Origin: Rothia halotolerans
Lineage (GTDB): Bacteria; Actinomycetota; Actinomycetes; Actinomycetales; Micrococcaceae
DNA: 64,000 nucleotides
Assembly (NCBI RefSeq): GCF_004136635.1
Contig: NZ_NOIU01000004.1
Coordinates: 1-64,000 of the forward strand
Reading direction: 5' to 3'
The notes below the pieces were generated by a model. The model worked only from the letters and a program-made list of their open reading frames with translations. It had not been told where the DNA came from and did no database searches. Position numbers and translations under genes: made by a program. Below, in pieces: positions 31,256 to 39,799 of this stretch (positions are counted from its first letter, which is position 1; every line of letters begins with the position of its first letter).

Positions 31256-32263
31256 ATGACCGTCAGCACCCAGATCCAGCTCGCCTCCCGCCCCGAGGGA
31301 TGGCCCTCGGGCGAGAACTTCTCCACGGTCCGCGTGGAGCTCCCCGATCTCTCCGACGGGGAGGTGAGGGTCCGGAACGAGGCCGTCTCCGTGGACCCGT
31401 ACATGCGCGGGCGGATGGTCGACGCGGAGAGCTACGTGGAGCCCTTCAAGGTCGGTGAGACGATGACGGGCGGCGCGGTCGGCCGCGTCGTCGAGTCCGC
31501 CTCCGACGACCTGCCCGTGGGCACCCCGGTGCTGCACCAGTACGGGTGGCGCGACGTCGCCCAGGGGCCGGCGGAGCGGTTCCGCGCCGTCCGCGAGGCC
31601 GAGGGCATGCCGCTCTCCCTCTACCTGGGCGTGCTCGGCATGACGGGCATGACCGCCTACATGGGGCTCACCCGCGCGGCCGGGATCCGGGAGGGGGACA
31701 CCGTGTTCGTCTCCGGCGCGGCGGGCGCGGTGGGCACCGCCGTGAGCCAGATCGCCCGCCTGCTGGGAGCCGGGCGGGTGCTGGGCTCCGCGGGCAGCCA
31801 GGAGAAGATCGACCTGATCACCGGCAAGTACGGGTACGACGACGCCGTGAACTACAAGGACGCCCCCATCCGCGAGCAGCTGCCCCGGATGGCCGGGGAG
31901 GGCGGCGTCGACCTCTACTTCGACAACGTCGGCGGGGACCACCTCGAGGCGGCGCTGGACGTGCTCAACCGCAACGGCCGCGTCGCGGTCTGCGGCGCGA
32001 TCAGCCAGTACAACGACACCGAGGCGACCCCCGGCCCGGACAACATGAACAGGATCATCACGAACTCGCTGAAGCTGCAGGGCTTCACGGTGGGCGACTA
32101 CATGCAGCACGCCGAGGAGTTCAACCAGAAGATGATCGGGTGGTTCTCCGAGGGCCGGATCGCCTACGACGAGACCGTGGTGGAAGGGATCGAGAACGCC
32201 CCCGAGGCGTTCATCTCCATGATGCGGGGGGCGAATCAGGGCAAGATGATCGTCCGCGTGTAG
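31256..32263 (+). CDS. NADP-dependent MDR-family oxidoreductase (CurA/PTGR-like)
   Basis: 335 residues from ATG 31256. Zinc-free medium-chain reductase: SVDPYMRGRM near residue 45, LGMTGMTAYMGL, the nucleotide loop VSGAAGAVGTAVSQIARLLG, YFDNVGGDHLEAAL, and C-terminal NQGKMIVRV. These enzymes reduce alkenals/enones with NADPH (curcumin reductase, prostaglandin reductase type). Follows divergent Ohr by about 195 bases, so both may serve reactive electrophile or lipid peroxide defence. Confidence 0.9.
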   Translation: MTVSTQIQLASRPEGWPSGENFSTVRVELPDLSDGEVRVRNEAVSVDPYMRGRMVDAESYVEPFKVGETMTGGAVGRVVESASDDLPVGTPVLHQYGWRDVAQGPAERFRAVREAEGMPLSLYLGVLGMTGMTAYMGLTRAAGIREGDTVFVSGAAGAVGTAVSQIARLLGAGRVLGSAGSQEKIDLITGKYGYDDAVNYKDAPIREQLPRMAGEGGVDLYFDNVGGDHLEAALDVLNRNGRVAVCGAISQYNDTEATPGPDNMNRIITNSLKLQGFTVGDYMQHAEEFNQKMIGWFSEGRIAYDETVVEGIENAPEAFISMMRGANQGKMIVRV

Positions 32264-32298
32264 GGACTCCCTCCCTGGGGCGCCCGCAGCCCCTATCT

Positions 32299-32334
32299 CC
32301 TCGGCCGCGCACCGGATCCGGTGCGCGGCCGAGG
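32299..32334. terminator. 36-bp perfect palindrome between the CurA-like and SsuD-like genes
   Basis: 17-bp GC-rich arms (32299-32315 with 32318-32334) around a central AT, 35 bases after the stop. No T-run, but a very stable hairpin. Confidence 0.75.
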
Positions 32335-32489
32335 CCGTCCGGGCGCTCCGGGACCGGACGTGCTCCCCCGCCGGATGCCCGGGCGCGTCACGGGGAGCAA
32401 CAGGTGAAGACGTGTGACGCCGCGGTGTGATCCGGCATCCGGACGCTCTAGGTTGGGGACATCACGCATCACCACGAAGGAGAGACCCC

Positions 32490-33623
32490 ATGAGCGCACT
32501 GCGGTTCCACTGGTTCCTGCCCACCGGCGGGGACTCCCGCGGGATCGTCTCGGGCGGCCACGGCGCCGAGGTCGGCTTCACCGCGGCGGGACGTCCGCCG
32601 GAGCTGTCCTACCTCCGCCAGGTGACCCAGGCCGCGGAGACCAACGGGTTCGAGGCGGTCCTGACGCCCACGGGACTGTGGTGCCAGGACTCGTGGCTGA
32701 TGACCTCGGCCCTCGCCCAGCACACGGAGCGGCTGAAGTTCCTCGTCGCCTTCCGGCCCGGCTCCCTCACGCCGACGCTGGGGGCGCAGATGGCCGAGAC
32801 CTTCCAGAACGTCACGGGCGGGCGGCTGGCCCTGAACATCGTGACCGGCGGGGAGCCCGCGGAGCAGCGCGCCTTCGGCGACTTCCTGGACAAGACCGGG
32901 CGCTACGAGCGCACCGGCGAGTTCCTCGACATCCTGAGCCGGCTGTGGGACGGCGGCGAGCCCTTCGACTACCGGGGGCGTCACCTCAGCGTTGAGGGCG
33001 CGAAGCTCGCCCACCTCCCCGAGCCCCGGCCGGAGATCTACTTCGGCGGCTCCTCGGCCCCCGCGGGCGACGTCGCCGCCCGCCACTCCGACGTCTACCT
33101 CACCTGGGGCGAGCCGCCGGCCCAGGCGCACGAGAAGATCGAGTGGATCCGCGGCCTGGCCGCCGAGCAGGGCCGCCGGCCCCGGTTCGGCATCCGGCTG
33201 CACACGATCTCCCGGGACACCTCGGCCGAGGCGTGGGCCGTGGCCGAGCGGCTGCTGCGGGACGTGCCCGAGGAGCTCATCGCCCGGCAGCAGCGCGCCC
33301 TGGGCGCCTCCGAGTCCACCGGCCAGCGGAGGATGCTGGACCTGCACGGCGGCGGCACCTCGGACCTGGAAATCCACCCGGGGCTGTGGGCGGGGGTGGG
33401 CCTGCTGCGCGGCGGGGCCGGGACCTCCCTGGTCGGCTCCCACGAGGAGGTCGCGGCGCTGATCGAGGAGTACGCCGAGGCGGGCTTCGAGGAGTTCGTC
33501 CTCTCCGGGTACCCGTGCCTCGAGGAGGCCTACTGGTTCGGCGAGGGCGTGCGTCCCCTGCTGGAGCGGAAGGGTCTGCTCGGGACGCAGCCGGAGGGTG
33601 CGCTGGTCCCCGCCGCGGGCTGA
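32490..33623 (+). CDS. LLM-class FMNH2-dependent alkanesulfonate monooxygenase (SsuD-like)
   Basis: 377 residues from ATG 32490 with GAAGGAGAG upstream. SsuD-type features: start LRFHWFLPTGGDSRG, VLTPTGLWCQDSWLM, RFLVAFRPGS-like segment (FLVAFRPGSLTP), NIVTGGEPAEQRAFGDFLDK, YFGGSSAPAGDVAARHSDVY, and a C-terminal SGYPCLEEAYWFGEGVRPLL. SsuD releases sulfite from alkanesulfonates with reduced FMN. No SsuABC transporter or SsuE reductase lies nearby, so the sulfonate role is likely but unsupported by context. Confidence 0.85.
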   Translation: MSALRFHWFLPTGGDSRGIVSGGHGAEVGFTAAGRPPELSYLRQVTQAAETNGFEAVLTPTGLWCQDSWLMTSALAQHTERLKFLVAFRPGSLTPTLGAQMAETFQNVTGGRLALNIVTGGEPAEQRAFGDFLDKTGRYERTGEFLDILSRLWDGGEPFDYRGRHLSVEGAKLAHLPEPRPEIYFGGSSAPAGDVAARHSDVYLTWGEPPAQAHEKIEWIRGLAAEQGRRPRFGIRLHTISRDTSAEAWAVAERLLRDVPEELIARQQRALGASESTGQRRMLDLHGGGTSDLEIHPGLWAGVGLLRGGAGTSLVGSHEEVAALIEEYAEAGFEEFVLSGYPCLEEAYWFGEGVRPLLERKGLLGTQPEGALVPAAG

Positions 33624-33717
33624 TCAGCCGGCGCGGCGCCGTCCCGCGCGTGCGGGCCGGCCGGGCCCGGATGCCGGCTGCGCTCAGACGCTCGCTGAGC
33701 CCGGATGCTGGCCGCCC

Positions 33718-35109
33718 TCAGGCGGCGGCCGTGGGCCGTCCGCGCGTGCGGTCCTCCTCCGAGCCGTTGAACGGCTTGCTGAAGACCGGCAGCATGATGT
33801 CCCGCGAGCTGTACTCCCCGGGCCGCACCTTGCTGAACAGCTGCCCCGGGTGGGCGTGCTCGAACTGGCGCCGGCGGATCGTCCACAGCATCTCGGAGAC
33901 GGCGTACTGCCCCAGCACGCCGCCCACCGTGAGGCAGAAGGCGGTGATCGCCGCCTCCAGCAGCGCCGCGCCGGACTCCTCGAGGCCGAAGATGGTGCCG
34001 AGCAGCCCCTGGTAGATGACCATCCCGGGGAACAGGGGAAGCAGCGAGACCATCATGATCGCGTTGGAGGAGAGATTGATGGGCCGCGAGACCAGGACGC
34101 AGACCGCGCCGGTGGCCGTGGCTGCGAGCGAGATGGCCAGGTACGGGGTCATGCCGAGGGCCACGAGGACGAGGTATAGCAGCTGCACGCCCCCGCCGAG
34201 CGCGGTGAGCACCAGCAGCCGCACTGCCCAGCCGCCGCTGGCCAGCGAGAACCCGGCGGAGACGAAGGCCGCCCCGAGGATCGACGCCGTCCAGTGCGTC
34301 GTGTCCGCCTCGACCGTCTGGATCAGCTGCATCGAGGGGCCCCAGAGGAGCCTCACGGTGCTGATGCCGGCGGCCACGCCGGCCACCAGCCCGGCGGTGC
34401 TGGTGGCGACCTCGAGGATCCGTCCCGTGGCGGAGAGGTACCAGCCGGTGATCGCGTCCTGCACCGCCCCGTAGGAGGCGATCCCCGCCAAGCGGGCAGC
34501 GATGGCTGCGACGATGCACACCGCCACCTGGTCCAGCCCGAAGACCGTGTTGATCGACGTCGAGGCGAGGACGGCCACGAACCCGCCGGCGGCGTAGCTG
34601 TAGATGGCGGGCGCCCCCAGATGCCCCAGGTAGCGGAAGATCAGGGAGATCACCACGGAGGTCAGCGCCCCTCCCACCGCCGTCAGCGGCGCTCCGCCGA
34701 GGATGAGGCCGAAGCCGGCGCCCAGGACGCCGTAGCCCACCGCGAGCTTCCACCACTGGTGGGAGGGGCGCTGGTTCACCTCCCTCTCGATGCTCTCCAG
34801 GGCGTCGTCGAGCGGGACGTCCTCCAGCAGGTACTGCTCGATGATCTCCTCGGCCCGGGTCCGCCAGCGGATGTCCAGGGCGCCGGGCTGGATCTCGTGG
34901 ATCCGGGTGCGCGGGGGCGTGGCGTCGTCGGGCTGGTCGCTGACCATGAGCTGGCCCAGCGTGACGCTGACGGTCACGTTGCGCAGGCCCGCCCGGTGGC
35001 TCACGGCCAGGAGGGCCTTGGTGGTGGAGGCGGAGCTGGCCCCGCTGCGGATGAGGGCGTCGCCCAGCCGGAAGACGAAGCGGTAGACCCTCAGGTCGGA
35101 AGATGACAT
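33718..35109 (-). CDS. Threonine/serine exporter family protein (ThrE, DUF1212 type)
   Basis: 463 residues from ATG 35109, with TAATGT ending 7 nt upstream and no ribosome site, suggesting a leaderless transcript. N-terminal soluble part: LGDALIRSGASSASTTKAL and ISYGAVQD-like stretches; then about ten helices split into the two ThrE blocks, with INLSSNAIMMVSLLPLFPG in the second. ThrE of Corynebacterium exports threonine and serine. Alone, head-to-tail with the amidohydrolase operon. Confidence 0.88.
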   Translation of the reverse strand: MSSSDLRVYRFVFRLGDALIRSGASSASTTKALLAVSHRAGLRNVTVSVTLGQLMVSDQPDDATPPRTRIHEIQPGALDIRWRTRAEEIIEQYLLEDVPLDDALESIEREVNQRPSHQWWKLAVGYGVLGAGFGLILGGAPLTAVGGALTSVVISLIFRYLGHLGAPAIYSYAAGGFVAVLASTSINTVFGLDQVAVCIVAAIAARLAGIASYGAVQDAITGWYLSATGRILEVATSTAGLVAGVAAGISTVRLLWGPSMQLIQTVEADTTHWTASILGAAFVSAGFSLASGGWAVRLLVLTALGGGVQLLYLVLVALGMTPYLAISLAATATGAVCVLVSRPINLSSNAIMMVSLLPLFPGMVIYQGLLGTIFGLEESGAALLEAAITAFCLTVGGVLGQYAVSEMLWTIRRRQFEHAHPGQLFSKVRPGEYSSRDIMLPVFSKPFNGSEEDRTRGRPTAAA

Positions 35110-35223
35110 TCGATCGACATTACGCGGGACGGCGCGAACGCGGGAGACGGGTCCGGGCATGTGCTTGGTCACCTGCCGCGGGAACGCCCTGCCGCCCCTC
35201 CGGCCGCGGGTGAGCCCTCCCGG

Positions 35224-36885
35224 CTACCCGCCGACCGGCTCCACCCGCCGGTAGGCCGCCTGACCGTCGACCAGCGTCAGCAGCGCCCGCGCCTCGAGCA
35301 TCCGCTCGGGAGGCCCTGCCAGGGGATCGACGGAGAGGACGACGGCGTGCGCGCGGCACCCGCTGGCGAGCCGTCCGGCCTCGGCCTCCAGCCCACCGGC
35401 GCGCGCGCCCCCCAGCGTCATCGCGCTGAGGGCCTCCGCCGGGCTGAAGGCCCGTTCCGGATGGTAGGGAGGCCGCGATCGGTCCAGCGCCGACTCGGTC
35501 GTCACGGCGATGAACAGGTTCGCGAGGGCCTCGTGTGGCGCGGTGGGAGCGTCCGTCCCGAGCGCCACCGGCACGCCGAGCTCGCGGAACCGGTGCCAGG
35601 GGAAGCCCGCTTCCCCGCGCTCGGGCCCGAGCGCGGCGCGCCAGTTGTCGAGGATGGCCGGATCGCAGTGGACGGGCTGCATCGAGGCCGTGACCCCGAG
35701 CGCGGCCATTCGCGCGATCGTCTCCTCCGTGACGGATTCGAGGTGCTCGATCCGGGGCCGCCGGTCCTCCCTCGGGCCGTGGCGGCGGACGCACTCGGAG
35801 ACGACGTCGAGCGCGATCTCGCTGGCGGCGTCCCCGATCGCGTGGATCGCGAGCTGGAGGCCGGCGGCGTCGGCGGCAAGGGCCACCGGCAGCGCCGACT
35901 CCCGGCTCCAGATGGGGGCCGGGAGCTCGCCGTTGACGTAGGGGGCGCGCATGGCCGCCGTGCACGCGTCGATGACGCCGTCCAGGATGAACTTGACCCC
36001 GGCGATCCTGAACCAGGCGGCGCCCGGGCCCCGGTTGACCTCATCCCGGAGGCGGATCACCTCGGCGACCTCCTCCAGGTCCGCGCGCGCCTCGCCCGAG
36101 GCGGTGAGCAGCCAGTGGCCGGTCACGGGGAACGGGAGCCTGCCGTCGCGCTCGAGGCGACGCCGGATCGCGGCGACGTCGGCGGCGTTGAGCCCCATGT
36201 CGGTCGCGGTGGTGATCCCGGCGGAGAGGTAGGCGTCGAAGGCGTTCTCCAGGAACCGGTCCCGGTCCTCGTCGGTGGTCACCTCTTCGAGGTGGCTCCA
36301 GGCGTACTTCCCGGCCGCGGTCTCCAGCAGGAAGCCGGTGGCCGCGCCGTCGTCGTCCCGGAGGATCCTGCCGCCCACGGGGTCGGGGGTATCCCGGGTG
36401 ATGCCCATGGCCTCGAGCGCGGCGGTGTTGGCCCAGACCGAGTGGAGGTCGTTGGAGTCCAGGATCACCGGGACGTCCGGGACCGCCTCGTCGAGCATCG
36501 CCGCGGTGGGGCGCTGCCCGTCGGGGAAGATCTCGAAGCGCCAGCTGACGCCCAGGATGCGCTCGGCGTGCGGCTGGTCCCGGCGCGCTGCCCGCAGCCG
36601 GTCCTGGACCTCGGCGACGCTCTCGCAGTCGCGCAGTTGGACCTTGTCGAGGGATTCGCCGAGCATCATCAGGTGGGTGTGGCTCTCCACCAGGCCCGGG
36701 GCGACGAACGCGCCGTCGAGGTCCACCTCCTCCGGCGCGGGGCCGGCGGCCGAGCGGAGGGCGGGCAGCTCGCCGACTGCCAGGACGCGGTCGCCGAGCA
36801 CGGCGAAGGACTCCGCGAGCGGGGCCCCGGCGTCGCCGGTGAAGACGCGGGCGTTGTGGTAGAGCGTGGGGGTCTGCGGCGTCAT
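35224..36885 (-). CDS. Amidohydrolase family protein, YtcJ-like
   Basis: 553 residues from ATG 36885. Metal-binding start FVAPGLVESHTHLMMLGES (HxH variant THL with SHTH), VSWRFEIFPDG, LDSNDLHSVWANTAAL, Lys-region VKFILDGVIDACTAAM, His in QLAIHAIGDAA, and PVALGTDAPTAPHEAL with the catalytic Asp: the YtcJ/NfdA (N-substituted formamide deformylase-like) subgroup. It lies 8 nt after the NCS1 permease gene and is the last gene of the operon. A longer open frame to 38124 runs antisense through the permease region in another frame and was rejected. Substrate probably an N-acyl or ring amide taken up by the permease. Confidence 0.88.
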   Translation of the reverse strand: MTPQTPTLYHNARVFTGDAGAPLAESFAVLGDRVLAVGELPALRSAAGPAPEEVDLDGAFVAPGLVESHTHLMMLGESLDKVQLRDCESVAEVQDRLRAARRDQPHAERILGVSWRFEIFPDGQRPTAAMLDEAVPDVPVILDSNDLHSVWANTAALEAMGITRDTPDPVGGRILRDDDGAATGFLLETAAGKYAWSHLEEVTTDEDRDRFLENAFDAYLSAGITTATDMGLNAADVAAIRRRLERDGRLPFPVTGHWLLTASGEARADLEEVAEVIRLRDEVNRGPGAAWFRIAGVKFILDGVIDACTAAMRAPYVNGELPAPIWSRESALPVALAADAAGLQLAIHAIGDAASEIALDVVSECVRRHGPREDRRPRIEHLESVTEETIARMAALGVTASMQPVHCDPAILDNWRAALGPERGEAGFPWHRFRELGVPVALGTDAPTAPHEALANLFIAVTTESALDRSRPPYHPERAFSPAEALSAMTLGGARAGGLEAEAGRLASGCRAHAVVLSVDPLAGPPERMLEARALLTLVDGQAAYRRVEPVGG

Positions 36886-36893
36886 CCGATGGC

Positions 36894-38360
36894 TCACTTT
36901 CCTGCGATGCGAATGGTGGCGGTGGTGGACTGCCCCGGCGCGGAGCGCAGGGCACGGGGGGAGAGGGCCGCGTAGACCGCGGCGGCGACCGTGATCGACG
37001 CCGGCACGGACAGGTCGACCATGCCGAGGGCGGCTGCCAGCGGCCCGGTGTAGAGGTCGCTGGTCACGCACAGCGCGGCGGCCACGGCCCCGGCGATGAC
37101 GGCGATGATGCCGGCGGGGCTCCACCCGCCTCGATACCAGAACGGGCCGTTCCGTGTCTGGTCGAACAGCGCCGGGCCCTGGTACCGGTTGCGCCGCAGC
37201 AGGACGTCGAGGGCGAAGATCGCCATGGTCGGCCCGGAGATGAGCACCAGCAGCTGGAGCATCAGGTTGACCGCCTCCAGCAGCCCGGTCGAGGAGACCA
37301 GGTAGAGCGTGAGCGTTGTGCCGATGACGCCGACGACGATCGCGGAGGGGATCCGCCGGATCGGCACCCCGATCGCCTGGAGCGCCATGCTGGCCGTGTA
37401 GGTGGTCATGGCGTTGAGGGAGATCGTGTTGAGCACGACGCCGACGATGAAGATCGGCCCCAGCCACATCGGGAGCATGCCGACGATGGCATGCTCCATC
37501 CCGGCGTCGAGGGCCGTGTCCTGGATCCCGGTGGCCATGAGCGCCCCGAGGGAGGTGAAGACGATCCCGGGGATCGCGCCGCCGAGGGCGGTGGCAGTCG
37601 CGGTCCGCCACGCCGGGGTGGAGGCCGGGAGATACCGGGCGAGGTCGGGGCTGTTGGAGTAGGAGAGCGGCGTCGAGGCCAGGATCGTGAAGCCGATCGT
37701 GATCGCGGACCACAGCGCGACGCCGTGCAGCGGCTCGGGCGCCCGGTAGCCCAGGTCGGTCTGCGGCAGGATGAACGCGCTGGCGGTCAGGAAGATCACG
37801 GTCAGGACGATGGCGACGGCGGTGTAGCTGCGGAGGATCAGGCCGTGCCCGAAGACCGCGACCAGCACCGTGACGGCGGCGATCACGACGGTGACGGCCG
37901 CGGGCCCGGCGAAGGGCCCGGAGAGCCCGACCATCTCCAGCAGCTGCGCCCCCATGAACGAGGAGGCGAGCCAGTTCAGGGCCAGGAAGACAGCCGAGAT
38001 GAACCACCCGTAGAAGGCGATCACGACCTTGTTGCCGTGGATGCCGTAGATGGCCCGGGTGATCACCGACCCGGAGGTCCCGGCCGCGGGGCCGCTGGCC
38101 GCGACGATCCCGGTCAGGACCCACAGCAGGTTGCTGGCGAGGATCACGGCCAGGGCCTGCCAGAGCTCGAGGCCCAGCAGGACGAGCGTGGCGCCCACCG
38201 TCAGGGTCAGGACGCTGACGTTGGGGGCCGCCCAGACGAAGAACAGGTCTCGGGGCCGGCCGCGCCGCTCGTCGGCGCCGATCAGCTCGATGCCGCGGGT
38301 CTCGGGGTGGGCCAGGGGCTCGTCGTAGTCGTCGGCCGGGGCGGAGCGGTGGGTGTTCAT
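36894..38360 (-). CDS. NCS1-family permease (purine/cytosine/hydantoin type)
   Basis: 488 residues from ATG 38360 with GGAGA 5 nt upstream. About 12 helices; family blocks GIELIGADERRGRPRDLFFVW AA-type start, WQALAVILASNLLW, GTSGSVITRAIYGIHGNK, WSAITIGFTILASTPLSYSN, SPDLARYLP. NCS1 proteins import nucleobases, hydantoins, allantoin and thiamine by cation symport. The larger open frame to 39350 mixes in an out-of-frame piece of the MFS gene. Operon partners suggest a nitrogenous heterocycle or amide substrate. Confidence 0.88.
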   Translation of the reverse strand: MNTHRSAPADDYDEPLAHPETRGIELIGADERRGRPRDLFFVWAAPNVSVLTLTVGATLVLLGLELWQALAVILASNLLWVLTGIVAASGPAAGTSGSVITRAIYGIHGNKVVIAFYGWFISAVFLALNWLASSFMGAQLLEMVGLSGPFAGPAAVTVVIAAVTVLVAVFGHGLILRSYTAVAIVLTVIFLTASAFILPQTDLGYRAPEPLHGVALWSAITIGFTILASTPLSYSNSPDLARYLPASTPAWRTATATALGGAIPGIVFTSLGALMATGIQDTALDAGMEHAIVGMLPMWLGPIFIVGVVLNTISLNAMTTYTASMALQAIGVPIRRIPSAIVVGVIGTTLTLYLVSSTGLLEAVNLMLQLLVLISGPTMAIFALDVLLRRNRYQGPALFDQTRNGPFWYRGGWSPAGIIAVIAGAVAAALCVTSDLYTGPLAAALGMVDLSVPASITVAAAVYAALSPRALRSAPGQSTTATIRIAGK

Positions 38361-38385
38361 GGCTCTCCTCATGGGGTGGAGGCGA

Positions 38386-38422
38386 TCCAGGACATCTCCA
38401 CCTCCTGAGGAGATGTCCTGGA
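38386..38422 (-). terminator. Hairpin in the 95-base gap between MHS and NCS1 genes
   Basis: Perfect 14-bp stem (38386-38399 with 38409-38422), 9-nt loop, no T-run. It could set unequal expression of operon parts or be a processing site. Confidence 0.6.
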
Positions 38423-38455
38423 CCTTCTGGTGGGGTCCGGCGGGCGCCGGGTGCT

Positions 38456-39757
38456 TCAGGGCCGCTCGTCCAGCTCCTCGAGGGGAACGCGGGCGGTCTC
38501 GCGCATCCCGGCGGTGCACAGGGCCAGCAGCGCGAGCGCCGCCACGAGGTAGAGCATGACGCCGGCCCAGTGCCCGTCGAAGGCGATGAGCAGCCAGGTG
38601 GCCACGCTCGCCGCTGAGGCCCCGCCCAGGGCGGCGCCGATCTGGTAGGTGCCGGAGATCGCCGAGTAGCGGCTCGCCCGGGGGAATTGCTCCCCCAGGA
38701 AGGCGGGGATGGGGCCCTGGGTGCTGCCCACCAGCACGCCGGTGATGATGGTGACCGCGTAGGCTCCCGGCAGGCTGTGCGTCCCGACCACCACGAAGTA
38801 GGCCCAGTAGCCCAGCGCGATGAGCAGCGAGCCGACGATCAGCACCGGCCTGCGGCCCCAGCGGTCCGAGAGCGCCGCGAACAGGGGCGCCCCGAAGAGC
38901 AGCGCGACCGCGCCGACCAGGCTGATCATCAGGTTGTCGAACTCGCCGTACCCGATCGAGGTCATGTAGGTGAGCATGAAGGTCGAGGTCACGTAGGCCA
39001 GGGTGATGTACCCGAAGGAGACGCCCACGGCGCAGAGGAATGCGCGCGGCCGCGCCCTCAGCGCATCGAGGATGGGCAGCTTGGGAGCCTCCTCGGCCGC
39101 CGCCGGCGTCTCCTCCTGGGGCATCCGCAGGCGCATGACCAGGCCGAGGATCACCAGCGCGCCGCCGAGCCAGAAGGCGATGCGCCAGGCCCCGCCGATC
39201 AGGGCGTCCCCGGCCACCGCGCTGAGCACGGTGAAGACGACGACGCCGAGCAGGGTCCCGAGGCTGATGCCGACGCTGGTGAAGCTGCCCCAGAGGCCGC
39301 GCCGGCCCTCGGGCGCGTTCTCCATGCCGAACAGCGCGGCGCCGCCCCATTCACCCCCTGCGGCCATCCCCTGCACGATCCGGAGCAGGACCAGCAGGAT
39401 CGGCGCGGCGGCCCCGATCGTCGACGACGTCGGCAGGCACCCGATGAGCACGGTGCACACGCCCATGGTCGTGAGGGTCATGATGAGCATGGGCCTCCGC
39501 CCGAGCTTGTCCCCGAAGTGGCCCACGATCAGCCCGCCCAGCGGCCGGGAGAGGAAGCCCGCCCCGAAGGTCAGGAAGGCGACGAGGGTCCCGGTCAGGG
39601 GGTCGAGGTCGGGGAAGAACACGACCGGGAAGACCAGGGCCGCGGCGTGGCCGTAGATGGAGAAGTCGTAGTACTCCATGGCCGTGCCGAAGCCGGAGAC
39701 GGCGAAGGTCGAGCGGGCAGAGGGACGCCGCACCGGGGTCTTGTCGATGATGGACAC
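38456..39757 (-). CDS. MFS transporter, metabolite:H+ symporter (MHS) type
   Basis: 433 residues from GTG 39757 with AAGGA upstream. MHS-type start FGTAMEYYDFSIYGHAAALV, FLSRPLGGLIVGHFGDKLGR (the MFS signature), LRIVQGMAAGGEWGGAAL and a mid-protein ALSDRWGRRPVL. Relatives ShiA, ProP and KgtP import organic acids or betaines by proton symport. It follows the C45 gene by 42 nt. Two importers of different families in one operon is notable. Confidence 0.9.
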   Translation of the reverse strand: MSIIDKTPVRRPSARSTFAVSGFGTAMEYYDFSIYGHAAALVFPVVFFPDLDPLTGTLVAFLTFGAGFLSRPLGGLIVGHFGDKLGRRPMLIMTLTTMGVCTVLIGCLPTSSTIGAAAPILLVLLRIVQGMAAGGEWGGAALFGMENAPEGRRGLWGSFTSVGISLGTLLGVVVFTVLSAVAGDALIGGAWRIAFWLGGALVILGLVMRLRMPQEETPAAAEEAPKLPILDALRARPRAFLCAVGVSFGYITLAYVTSTFMLTYMTSIGYGEFDNLMISLVGAVALLFGAPLFAALSDRWGRRPVLIVGSLLIALGYWAYFVVVGTHSLPGAYAVTIITGVLVGSTQGPIPAFLGEQFPRASRYSAISGTYQIGAALGGASAASVATWLLIAFDGHWAGVMLYLVAALALLALCTAGMRETARVPLEELDERP

Positions 39758-39799
39758 GCGAGTTCCTTGCTGGGGGAGAGGGGCGCAGGGCCGGGATGG

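Noticed and set aside
35224-38124. 966-codon open frame covering amidohydrolase and part of the permease region
   Set aside because: Only the part from ATG 36885 has family motifs. The upstream part is a shadow of the NCS1 permease gene in another frame.
36894-39350. 818-codon frame suggesting an MFS-NCS1 fusion
   Set aside because: The first about 330 codons are out-of-frame MHS gene sequence rich in Arg/Gly. ATG 38360 with GGAGA is the real start.
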